A stretch of DNA of 64,000 bases. Source: Nematostella vectensis. Its lineage: Eukaryota > Cnidaria > Anthozoa > Actiniaria > Edwardsiidae. Of this stretch, positions 11,731-20,513 are shown in pieces. The notes under the pieces were generated by a model. The model did not search any database. It saw nothing but the letters and a program-made list of their open reading frames with translations, and had not been told where the DNA came from. The position numbers and the translations under genes were made by a program. How positions within the stretch are numbered: the stretch's first letter is position 1; the number at the start of each line of letters is the position of its first letter. The stretch is from NCBI RefSeq assembly GCF_932526225.1, contig NC_064041.1, positions 6,903,042 through 6,967,041 of the forward strand. Direction: 5' to 3'.

Positions 11731-12860
11731 GAGAGACAGGGTGTGGTAGATGGAGGGGTACATCAAAGTGAGCAGTGGAGAGACAGGGTGTGGTAGATGG
11801 GGGGTACATCACAGTGAGCAGTGGAGAGACAGGGTGTGGTAGATGGAGGGGTACATCACGAGCAGTGGAGAGACAGGGTGTGGTAGATGGAGGGGTATAT
11901 GGTACATCACAGTGAGAAGTGGAGAGACAGGGTGTGGTAGATGGAAGGGTACATCACAGTGAGCAGTGGAGAGACAGGGTGTGGTAGATGGAGGGGTGAA
12001 TCACAGTGAGCAGTGGAGAGACAGGGTGTGGTAGATGGAGGGGTACATCACAGTGAGCAGTGGAGAGACAGGGTGTGGTAGATGGAGGGGTACATCACAG
12101 TGAGCAGTGGAGAGACAGGGTGTGGTAGATGGAGGGGTATATGGTACATCACAGTGAGCAGTGGAGAGACAGGGTGTGGTAGATGGAGGGGTACATGGTA
12201 CATCACAGTGAGCAGTGGAGAGACAGGGTGTGGTAGATGGAGGGGTACATGGTACATCACAGTGAGCAGTGGAGAGACAGGGTGTGGTAGATGGAGGGCT
12301 ATATGGTACATCACAGTGAGCAGTGGAGAGACAGGGTGTGGTAGATGGAGGGGTATATGGTACATCACAGTGAGCAGTGGAGAGACAGGGTGTGGTAGAT
12401 GGAGGGGTATATGGTACATCACGGTGAGCAGTGAAGAGACAGGGGGTGGTTGGTGGAGGGGTACATGGAACATAATGGTGAGCAGTGGAGGGACAGGATG
12501 TGTTATGTGGAGGGGTACATGGTACATCACAGTGAGCATTGGAGGGATAGGATGTGTTAGGTTGAGGGGCACATGGTACATCACGGTGAGCAGTAGAGGG
12601 ACGGGATGTGTTAGGTGGAGGGGTACATGGTACATCACAGTGAGCATTGGAGGGATAGGATGTGTTAGGTTGAGGGGCACATGGTACATCACGGTGAGCA
12701 GTGGAGAGATAGGGTGTGGTTGGTGGAGGGGTACATGGTACGTCACAGTAAGCAGTGGAGTGACAGGGTGTGGAAGGTGGAGGGGTACATGGTACATGAA
12801 AGTAAGCAGTGAAGGGACAGGGCCTAGTTGAAGGGAGGGTGGATGGTACATCACATTGAG
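11731..12860. repeat. Minisatellite of 54-bp and 47-bp units, partly coding
   Basis: Units read AGTGAGCAGTGGAGAGACAG, then GGTGTGGTAGATGGAGGGGT, then a variable 7- or 14-base end. The 14-base ending gives 54 bp, which keeps the receptor reading frame; lack of ATATGGT gives 47 bp, which shifts it. The 54-bp form dominates from about 12080 to 12850 (inside the GPCR ORF) and the 47-bp form from about 11740 to 12120. Copies nearest the receptor core (above 12420) are the most diverged. Confidence 0.93.
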
Positions 12861-14058
12861 CAGTAGAAGGTAGCGGATAGGTGATAGCACTGTGAGAGGT
12901 AGTTGGTACCTCAACTGAAGATGAAGTAGATGTTGCCTCACAACGAGAGGTAGGACCGTTTTTTACAACTTTTGTAAGCTTTATATCTTGTACCGATAGT
13001 CTCAGAGGTGAAGAAGCTTGAACGACATCGACTTCTATGCCTTCGTGATTCGATACCGAGTGTTGATCCCGTTGTGGGCTGCCAATGTTAAACTGCACGG
13101 TGTTAATCCTCAAATTCTTTCGCAGCCGATCAAGGAATTCATCGGAGTAGTAAAGATAAATAAATGGATTAACTACTCCATTTGAGAAGGCTATGACGGA
13201 AAACACGTAACGCAAAATCGTGTCTTGCTGATATGTTAGCTCTGGATTGATAACAAGTCTTAGAGCTGTGAGCAAGACCCACAGTGAATATGGAACAACA
13301 AACGCGATGAGAACGTTGATCAGTAGGCGGGAACCTTTATGTTGAAAGCTTCGTCTTGGAGTTCGTCGCCTGTTGAGAAGTCTTGTAACTCTAAAAGCCA
13401 CAAAACTCAGAATAATACAAGGGAATACGTAAAACAGCACGAGGTAACTATAAAGCATAACCCCAAATGCAGGCACCGACTTATCGTAAAGACATCCAAT
13501 AGTGTATCGATGCTCGTCCATATCGACTCTTAGATTCTTGTAACACGCAGCGGGGGCAAGTGCGGAAAGGCCACCGAAAACCCAAACACAGGCAAGCAAG
13601 CGGCGAACGGTTTGCTTCCTTGGCACCAGCAACACGTGAAAACTCCCTAAATATCTCTCCACTGCAATCACTAAAACATTGAGTACAGTTATGGAAGGAA
13701 ACAGAAACGTGATAAACTTATACAATTTACAGTCCCAGTCATTTCGCGCAACGTCAAACAGCAGCGCTAATAAAACAGGAAGACCAATTATGCTCCCTAA
13801 GAGGTCCGAATAAGCGTGACTCTGAATAAAAGCATAAATTACGTGTGCGCGATCAAGAGCTCTTTGTAATCGGACCGTGTTCTTCTTCTCTTTTCGCTTG
13901 TAGTGTAGAATCAGAGAATTCCCAATCACTCCTGATACGCTTACTAAACAGGCCAACATTATAAGGACGAACTTGGTTTCTTTGTCGATGGGATTAGGAA
14001 CATAGATTTTTTCTGTTGTGTTCCTGCCCTTGCCTGTTGAATTTCCTTGACAAGCCAT
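12001..14058 (-). CDS. Rhodopsin-class GPCR with tandem-repeat C-terminal tail
   Basis: Single-exon class A receptor of 685 codons. Two N-glycosylation sequons (residues 6 and 13) precede seven hydrophobic helices at about 30-52, 78-100, 113-135, 152-172, 198-220, 243-266 and 282-304. Cys110 and Cys189 can form the TM3-ECL2 disulfide; TM3 ends in ERY (134-136) in place of DRY; TM7 has NPFIY (297-301). A basic third loop (RRRTPRRS) would face G proteins. It shares ECL2 CLYD and the helix 6-7 layout with the receptor at 42012, so both belong to one family; no ligand can be inferred. From about residue 385 the tail is a minisatellite translation (LSTAHCDVPYTPPSTTPC, 18 residues per unit), twice the usual receptor length. 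The stop comes only after the units change from 54 to 47 bp. The tail may vary between individuals. Confidence 0.88.
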   Translation of the reverse strand: MACQGNSTGKGRNTTEKIYVPNPIDKETKFVLIMLACLVSVSGVIGNSLILHYKRKEKKNTVRLQRALDRAHVIYAFIQSHAYSDLLGSIIGLPVLLALLFDVARNDWDCKLYKFITFLFPSITVLNVLVIAVERYLGSFHVLLVPRKQTVRRLLACVWVFGGLSALAPAACYKNLRVDMDEHRYTIGCLYDKSVPAFGVMLYSYLVLFYVFPCIILSFVAFRVTRLLNRRRTPRRSFQHKGSRLLINVLIAFVVPYSLWVLLTALRLVINPELTYQQDTILRYVFSVIAFSNGVVNPFIYLYYSDEFLDRLRKNLRINTVQFNIGSPQRDQHSVSNHEGIEVDVVQASSPLRLSVQDIKLTKVVKNGPTSRCEATSTSSSVEVPTTSHSAITYPLPSTAQCDVPSTLPSTRPCPFTAYFHVPCTPPPSTPCHSTAYCDVPCTPPPTTPYLSTAHRDVPCAPQPNTSYPSNAHCDVPCTPPPNTSRPSTAHRDVPCAPQPNTSYPSNAHCDVPCTPPHNTSCPSTAHHYVPCTPPPTTPCLFTAHRDVPYTPPSTTPCLSTAHCDVPYTPPSTTPCLSTAHCDVPYSPPSTTPCLSTAHCDVPCTPPSTTPCLSTAHCDVPCTPPSTTPCLSTAHCDVPYTPPSTTPCLSTAHCDVPLHLPHPVSPLLTVMYPSIYHTLSLHCSL

Positions 14059-14309
14059 TTAATCACAGTGCTGTGGTTGCTGGTGGGGAAATCTAAAAAA
14101 AAAAAATACTGAATCAATCAAAAAACCCATTTCCAACAAAAACCAACGAAAAAAAAAAGTTATTTTCGTATATACATCAAAACGTCCAACTTTCCATGCA
14201 TTTCTTTTGAAAAATTAACGCCATTTCTTTGACAAAAGACGAGGGAAACAAAAAATGGTTGAGTTTTGAACTACTGCGCATTTTAGTAGAAGCCATTGCA
14301 GCCTGACAC

Positions 14310-14430
14310 TAGCGTAGTGCAGGGCCGTATATTTTCAAAAATGACAGGGGCGTGGCGGTGCCCCAAATATTTTCTTAATGTTTCTGTATTGTGCCCCTCC
14401 AATATTTCGAGGCCTGTTACGGCACTGTAG
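14310..14430. repeat. Dispersed repeat (GGGGCGTGGC / TTTTCTTAATG type), copy 1
   Basis: GGGGCGTGGCGGTGCCCC is followed by AATATTTTCTTAATGTTT, ATTGTGCCCC and GTTACGGCACTG. Closely related sequence is at about 32500-32630, and a more diverged one at about 63450-63600. No coding content; SINE- or MITE-like fragment of unknown class. Confidence 0.65.
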
Positions 14431-14817
14431 TGAAAAGCAAAATCGGCTACGATCGCTCGAGGATGGTTTTCGTTGATTCGTCGCGATAAAAACACCATCA
14501 AACACTAGCACACAGGCTAGCAACAGAAAAACAACCATTTAAGGCCAAGTAAAAAAAATGTTTATCGTCCCCGCCCGCGTCCTTTTTCAGGGCCGCATCA
14601 ATTTTTTTCGATTTTTTATTTAGTTATTTCTGCTGCTTTGTTCCTAAGAATATCAAATTTGGTGCGTTAGCGGAGCTTGGGCACTAAAATAAAGGCAGAC
14701 GTCCCGGTTCAAGGGACGATTTTTATGATTTTTTTCACCCGTTCGCAACAACGCGGAAATTTCCTTTGTAAACCGTACAAATCTTTGATAAACCAAGGAG
14801 AAAAAATAAAGAACAAA

Positions 14818-15188
14818 TGTGTAGTTCCAGAAAATATCCATACCCTCCCCCCTATTGAGGGGGTCGGAGGTATGACCCCCCTCCACTGGAATTTCCCCAC
14901 CTGTAAAAAAATAAATACAGTTACTGTTAAGGAAAAGGGCATTTCACCCCCCCCCCCCCTCCCCTCTGGAAATTCCTGGCGTTTGAACCCCCACCTCCCT
15001 GGAATTTCCAACCCCCTGGAAAAAAATAAATACAATAACTGTTAAGAAAAAAGGGCATTTTACCCCCCCCCCCCCCCCCCCCTCCTCCCTCCCTCTGGAA
15101 ATTCCTGGGCCTTTGAGCCCCACACCTCCCCGGAATTTCCAATCCTCTCAAGGAGGGGGGGGGGGGGGTATGGATATGGAAGTAAACA
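14818..15188. mobile_element. MITE with TGTGTAGTTCC inverted ends and C/G homopolymers, copy 1
   Basis: Begins TGTGTAGTTCCAGAAAATAT-CCATACCC and ends GGGTATGGATATGGAAGTAA, the inverse with a few changes. Inside, a module (poly-C, CTCTGGAAATTCCTGG, CCTGGAATTTCCAA, AATAAATACA, ACTGTTAAG) occurs about twice. A second copy with better-kept ends is at 54182-54402. No protein coding. Confidence 0.75.
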
Positions 15189-15261
15189 ATAACAAATAAA
15201 AAGGGCCGCATGCTCCCTATTTTTATTTTATCAGGACGATATTTTTATTTTTACTTGGCCT

Positions 15262-15585
15262 AAATAGCATTTAGGTAATTTTAACATGTTTGAAAGGCAT
15301 GTAATAAGCATACCCTTTATATTTTTATCACATTTTTATCACATTTTTTTACAACCTTTTAAATAGCATTTGGGTAATTTTAACATGTTTGAAAGGCCCG
15401 TAATAACCACCCTTTATATTTTTATCACATTTTTATCACAACCATTTAAATAGCATTTGGGTAATTTTAAAGGCCCGTTATAACCACCCTTTATATTTTT
15501 ATCACATTTTTATCACAACCATTTAAATAGCATTTGGGTAATTTTAACATGTTTCAAAGGCCTGCAATAACCACAATTTATATTT
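15262..15585. repeat. Minisatellite, 4 copies of about 77-100 bp
   Basis: Four units start AAATAGCATTTGGGTAATTT and contain CCCTTTATATTTTTATCACA and a repeated TTTTATCACA. Unit length varies by loss of an ACATGTTTGA segment and by an extra T-rich stretch in the first unit. Confidence 0.85.
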
Positions 15586-16461
15586 TTTAACACACCCCAT
15601 TCTCTCTTGTTTGAAAGGTTTACCATTCCTTTTAGCAACAGCAACTTACTTTACAATTGTCACTTGTCATCTAGATCGCCATAGAAACCCGCTAAGCAGT
15701 CTTCTATGTCTTCACTGTCATCATTTGATAAGACATCTTGTACACTGCTCGTTTTTTCTGATTCAAGATGTGGCGTTCTTCGGCTCCCTCTCCTTTTATC
15801 AGCATTGGGCTCTGTTACAAAGGGTCGGGGTCTCAATTATTTGAATAGATAGAGATAACCTAATAATTCGGGTTTTATTCTTACAGCCGAATTAGTCTTT
15901 GCACCCTTCACGTGGAATTCTGAATCCTTTTCGTTTGCAAATAGAGCGTGGTTTCCGTATTTTCACAAACGATCGCAGGGTGAACTTCCTTATAATTTCC
16001 ATATGATCGTACACAACCATCCTTCTCCGACCATCTGCGATCGATACGTAAACATTGCAGGGTTTTGCGAGTTTCGCAACACAAGGGCCACCTTAAACTA
16101 GGGCCAAAAACTTTTATTTACTAAAACATTACGTCCAAAGGTTAAGTGAATAGACTGAATAATAAAAGAGCTTCATTTTTTTTCCTTCTTGTTAATTTTC
16201 GTCAGAAAAAAAAAGGATACGCGGACGGGGACCGAATTTACACCAAAAGGAGGCCTGTGTTGAAGTCAGAACATTAGTACCGCGCCAATCTACCCAACTG
16301 TAAAGTACATCACAAGTACAAACGTGATATTCTTTTGGGAGACATTTAAATCTCGAATTCTCGAATTGTGACAGAAAATGACCAGATTGTCAGGCTTTAT
16401 TCTGTTATATTGCATTTTGGGAAATACTGAAAAAGCATATAGTTTCCCACAGAATCCAACT

Positions 16462-16749
16462 TTAAAAGATGCTATGACTAGCACAACCGATGCCACAGCT
16501 ATAAATATGCCATCGGTTGTGATCGTTTTCGGCTAGATTCGCTTCCTTCTTGGTTGTTGTTGCAATGTCGGAAGATATTCCCTTTTTGGGCATCCGTTTG
16601 AAGCAATCATCAGCAAAATGGTTCGAGCACAGGTGTTTCCCCTTATTCCCTGCTAGCAGAGGCCTCTTTTCTCTGTATTTCGCTGGGAGAAAAGAGGCCT
16701 CTGCTAGCAGGGAATTCCTCTTACGCTTAGTACCGACGAATTGAGCCAA
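16462..16749 (-). pseudogene. Possible THAP zinc-finger fragment next to a hairpin repeat
   Basis: The minus-strand frame contains CSNHFADDCFKRMPKKGI, which resembles the C-terminal CxxHF half of a THAP DNA-binding domain. Upstream of it the frame consists of translated hairpin repeat (16645-16715), not of THAP sequence, so the first Cys pair is absent. It could be a real exon whose 3' splice site is the TCTGCTAGCAG end of the repeat, or a decayed transposase/THAP gene. No companion exon was found. Confidence 0.3.
16645..16715. repeat. Perfect 29-bp inverted repeat (hairpin) with 13-nt loop
   Basis: The arm at 16645-16673 (ATTCCCTGCTAGCAG, then AGGCCTCTTTTCTC) is an exact reverse complement of 16687-16715; the loop is TGTATTTCGCTGG. 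Two related longer and imperfect copies lie at 55373-55451 and 55829-55909, where the second arm reads GAGGAAAAGA-ACCTCTGC. Confidence 0.93.
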
Positions 16750-16766
16750 ATTTTTAACTCGCGGAT

Positions 16767-17189
16767 TACCGTAAATGATCTAATAAAGGCCCGGGGCGTT
16801 TATTAAATTTCGCTGGTCCGAGAGGGGGCGTTCAATAGATAGGAGGCGTTTATTAGAGAGGGGCGTTCCTTACAAACTATGAAAATGTAACAAACCCAAT
16901 TGCAGTGGGGTTCTAGTCTCAGTCAGGATCAAGTTAAATTAAAGCCTGTGTAGCAGACATTAAGCAAGTCTCCCCCAGTAGAAGCCAAACTCTGATAGAT
17001 TAAATTTGATTTACATTAAAGAAATTCTTACGTTGTTTATTTTTTTAACCTGGGAGGGAGGGTAGGCGGGCGTTAAATAGATGGGGCGTTTATTAGAGAG
17101 GGGCGTTCATTTCAAACTTGTAAGCTTAGGGAGGGGGGCGTTCATTAGGCTTCTTTAGATAGGGGGCGTTTATTGGATCATTTACGGTA
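16767..17189. mobile_element. Non-autonomous element with TACCGTAAATGATC inverted ends
   Basis: Left end TACCGTAAATGATCTAATAA and right end TTATTGGATCATTTACGGTA form inverted repeats with one or two mismatches. Next to both ends and internally it carries G-rich modules GGGGCGTTTATTAGAGAGG and GGGGGCGTTCATTAG. No ORF. The target duplication is not clear. Confidence 0.75.
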
Positions 17190-17514
17190 CGCGTTAAAAG
17201 AGGAAACTCTTCACTTACTCACTCACTCTTTCGTAAATTTCTGGAGTGAAAATTTAGGGGCCTCAGATGTCGATATTCGAATATCGGCCTTGAAATATCT
17301 TGTACGCATTACCAAGTATGGATGATGATGTTCTGTTGCATTTGTTTTCCCAGAAATTTCACAGTGTATAATAACAGCAGTGTGATTAATTGTGGTGGGT
17401 ATTTAAGTTTTGTGTTCGGAAAAAATAGATGAAATTTGACATACTTTTTCGAACGATCAGATGAATCAAGGAGGATATAAACAATGTATTGTCTAATTTT
17501 GGTCTATTCTTAAT

Positions 17515-17590
17515 GAATCGGTGGGTCGGTAGTTTAGTGTTTAGCTCGTTTGACTTTGCTTTCAGCAGCCGGGGTTTGATTCCAGTTATT
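17515..17590 (+). repeat. tRNA-like sequence (probable SINE relic)
   Basis: TAGTTTAGTGTTTAG resembles a tRNA A box and GGGGTTTGATTCC a B box, about 40 bp apart. The flanks cannot form a proper acceptor stem, so I do not call a functional tRNA. A second tRNA-like module in opposite orientation follows at about 17740-17835. Confidence 0.35.
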
Positions 17591-17739
17591 TCCAGAAAGG
17601 TTTTTTGTTCTTCATTTTTAACGTTATTATTATCTTTGGCCTACGCCGTGGATTTGATTCCTAAATCAATGCATGGACACACCAAGGTGGGATCCTTTAA
17701 AAAAAAAAATAATAATAAAAAAATAGTTTGCTTGTTGTC

Positions 17740-17835
17740 GGATGTGGATACGAACCGAAGTTGCCGAAGAAAAATAAGGGCGCCCAGCAATGCCGGCTGG
17801 TACCTGCTGAGCAAGCGGTTACAAATGGTTATAAG
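17740..17835 (-). repeat. tRNA-like sequence, minus strand (probable SINE relic)
   Basis: The minus strand reads CTTGCTCAGCAGGTACC (A-box-like), then CGGTTCGTATCC (B-box-like). An A-rich tract (17698-17722) follows on the plus-strand left side. No clean cloverleaf. Confidence 0.3.
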
Positions 17836-19240
17836 GAATAACATTCCAGATAATAGTCATTCTGGGTTGCAGGTTTTTTAAGCTGGTAAAAAACACGCTA
17901 CATTTTGCCGAGTGCGTGAAATTATGCGCGGAAAGTTGTGTTGCGCGACAACACAACTTCTACGATACAATGTATCGCGAAATGTTTTTGTTGCATGTTA
18001 TCCTGTGTAACACCACATTTATGTGTAGAAGCGAGACGGGAGGAGGGTATAAACCGGTTTTGGCAAAACTTCTGCGAAAGTTTGATACTTCTTTAACTAG
18101 AGAACACTAAAGTAAGTGAGTATGAGTGAGTGTTCAAGTGACAAGAATATTAAGTAAAGCAGCTGAGCAGCTCAATTCCATATTCTATTTTCTCTCTTCG
18201 AAGCGCGATTTTTAAAAGTTGCAAAAAAATGTTGTTTTTTCGATTTCATAGTTGTTGGATTTATACTACACAAAAAATATTTTATTAATACATCTTACCG
18301 TATTTTCTAAAGGGCGTTGACTAGTTTGTCCGACCGGTCGTCACCTTTTACGAACACAGATGTCGACGCGACCGTTCGGTAGAGAGCACCATTCGAACTA
18401 AAACGGACTCGTCGCTCAAGTCTAATAGGCGACAGCCACCACGTGACTTCCACGTGAACTCCGTGTCAAAATAACAACAACAAAAAGAAACTTATTAAGC
18501 GCTTACGGATCATTAGGTGAAGAAATTTAATTTGTTTTCTCTTCCTTCCACTTCAAGTGAATTTTGAAGTGGCGCAAAGTTAAGCCAAAATAAACACATA
18601 AATAGCTGCGCCCGTCAGCTCTGGCTTATTTGTAAGCGCTGGTTGTGGATATTTTGCCCCTAAGGCTAAAAACAACTTTAAATGAGTAGGCGGCACGGAT
18701 ACGCGGGGGTGTTAATATTCCTATAATCACTTCTGGATTAGTCTGCGCATCCGTCCTCTTTTAGATAGATAAAGCATAGTTATGGATGAAGGAATCACAT
18801 CTTGCCACGAGAAGCCAGCAAGCAAATTCGAGCCTTTTTTGTATTGTTTTTCTTTTTTTTTTTTTTCATAGGAGCTACATAATAAAAAATTACCTCTCTT
18901 TTTCTTTTCCGCCTGGATGGCCTCTTTTAATTTGGTGTAAAATCTGGTTTTACAAAAACATAAAGCAGGAATTAATAAGTTGACGCGCCCCTTTAAAATG
19001 GTACTTTAAAATGGCACGCTTGTATTAAGAAAATTCAATAAAATATTTAAGTGTGTAACAAAACAATGTAGGATCTTATTGCTTACTTCATCCAAGTTTC
19101 ATGATTAGTAATAAATCAATTTTACGTGAAATGGATAACAGGCGGAACACCTGGTTGGTTGATTCTGATGCAATTTCGATGTTTGAGTAAACGTACACCT
19201 TTAACGAATCTTAAGTACTATTTTTAATCCATTTCCATTT
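17836..19240. other. Intergenic, no gene recognised
   Basis: Contains an ACAACACAACTT run near 17943-17958 and T-rich stretches near 18845-18867. I find no ORF with a recognisable domain and no clear element ends. Confidence 0.4.
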
Positions 19241-19249
19241 ATCTGCAAA

Positions 19250-20115
19250 GCGGCAAACAACGCGCCAAGCACCAAACAACGAGCAAAGCACCAAACGACC
19301 AGCCAAGTATCAAACGACAAAGCACCAAACGAGCCAAGCACCAAACGGCCAGCAAAGCACCAAACAACCAGCCAAGTATAAAACAACCAGCCAAGTATCA
19401 AACTACCAGCCAAGTATCAAACAACCAGCCAAGTATCAAACTACCAGCGAAGTACCAAACAACAAGACAAGCACCAAAGAACCAGCCAAGTATAAAACAA
19501 CCAGCCAAGCACCAAACAACCAGCCAAGTATCAAACAACCAGCCAAGTATCAAACAACCAGCCAAGTATCAAACAAACAGCCAAGTATCAAACAACCAGC
19601 CAAGTATCAAACAACCAGCCAAGTATCAAACAACCAGCCAAGTATCAAACAACCAGCCAAGTATCAAACAACCAGCCAAGTATCAAACAACCAGCCAAGC
19701 ACCAAAGAACCAGCCAAGTATCAAACAACCAGCTAAGTATCAAACAACCAGCCAAGTATCAAACAACCAGCCAAGTATCAAACAACCAGCCAAGTATCAA
19801 AGAACCAGCCAAGTATCAAAAAACCAGCCAAGTATCAAACAACCAGCCAAGTATCAAACAACCAGCCAAGTATCAAACAACCAGCCAAGTATCAAACAAC
19901 CAGCCAAGTATCAAACTACCAGCGAAGTACCAAACAACAAGACAAGCATAAAACAAAAAGCCAAGTATCAAACGACCAGCCTTGAGTCAAACGAGCAGCC
20001 AGACACCAAACAACCAGCCTAGATCTAAACGACCAGCCAATCAAACAACCAGACAAGCATCAAATAACCAGCCAAGCACGACAAAAACAGCCAAGCATCA
20101 AACGACCAGCCAAAA
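19250..20115. repeat. 19-bp minisatellite, about 45 copies
   Basis: The consensus is CAACCAGCCAAGTATCAAA. The centre (19,500-19,920) is nearly uniform and both edges are diverged (GACAAGCACCAAA, GAGCAGCCAGACACC), as expected for an array growing from the middle. It is located just 3' of TYW3. The period is not a multiple of three and stop codons interrupt reading. Confidence 0.95.
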
Positions 20116-20513
20116 TGGAGATGATCACCAAAATAAGTCGCCGCTACCTTGAACAATTTTAAACAAACTGATTTGATAATTGGCTTCTAGCAAAGAGGCC
20201 CTGCATCCAACTTGTGTGATGATTTATTTAAAACATTGAAAACTTTGATTATCTGGCAAAATATAATTGCCTATGTGTTTTCTCAAACATACAGGCAAAA
20301 CAAAAACTACTTTTATTGCAGAATGTATTAAATTTCACCGTTTATCTGGTTTACTACTGAAAATAACATCTTTTTTGCATTATTTTTATGTGGCACTATT
20401 CATCAGAGAAGAAGGAACAAGAGCCTTTAAGATACAGATAAAAAAAACGTCAAACATTCAAACTGTCATAGTGGCATGTAGCAGGATATACAAACATTGT
20501 ACAAGAAACTGAC

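Noticed and set aside
12048..12941. Alternative minus ORF (297 codons) and plus ORF (249 codons) over the GPCR minisatellite
   Set aside because: Shadows of the repeat in other frames; only the frame continuous with the seven-helix receptor is supported.
17515..17590. Functional tRNA gene
   Set aside because: Internal promoter boxes are recognisable but the acceptor and anticodon stems do not pair; kept only as a SINE-like relic.
19250..20115. Possible CRISPR array (also the 13-, 18- and 33-bp arrays)
   Set aside because: Units are directly head to tail without unique spacers, there are no cas genes, and the genome is an animal's.
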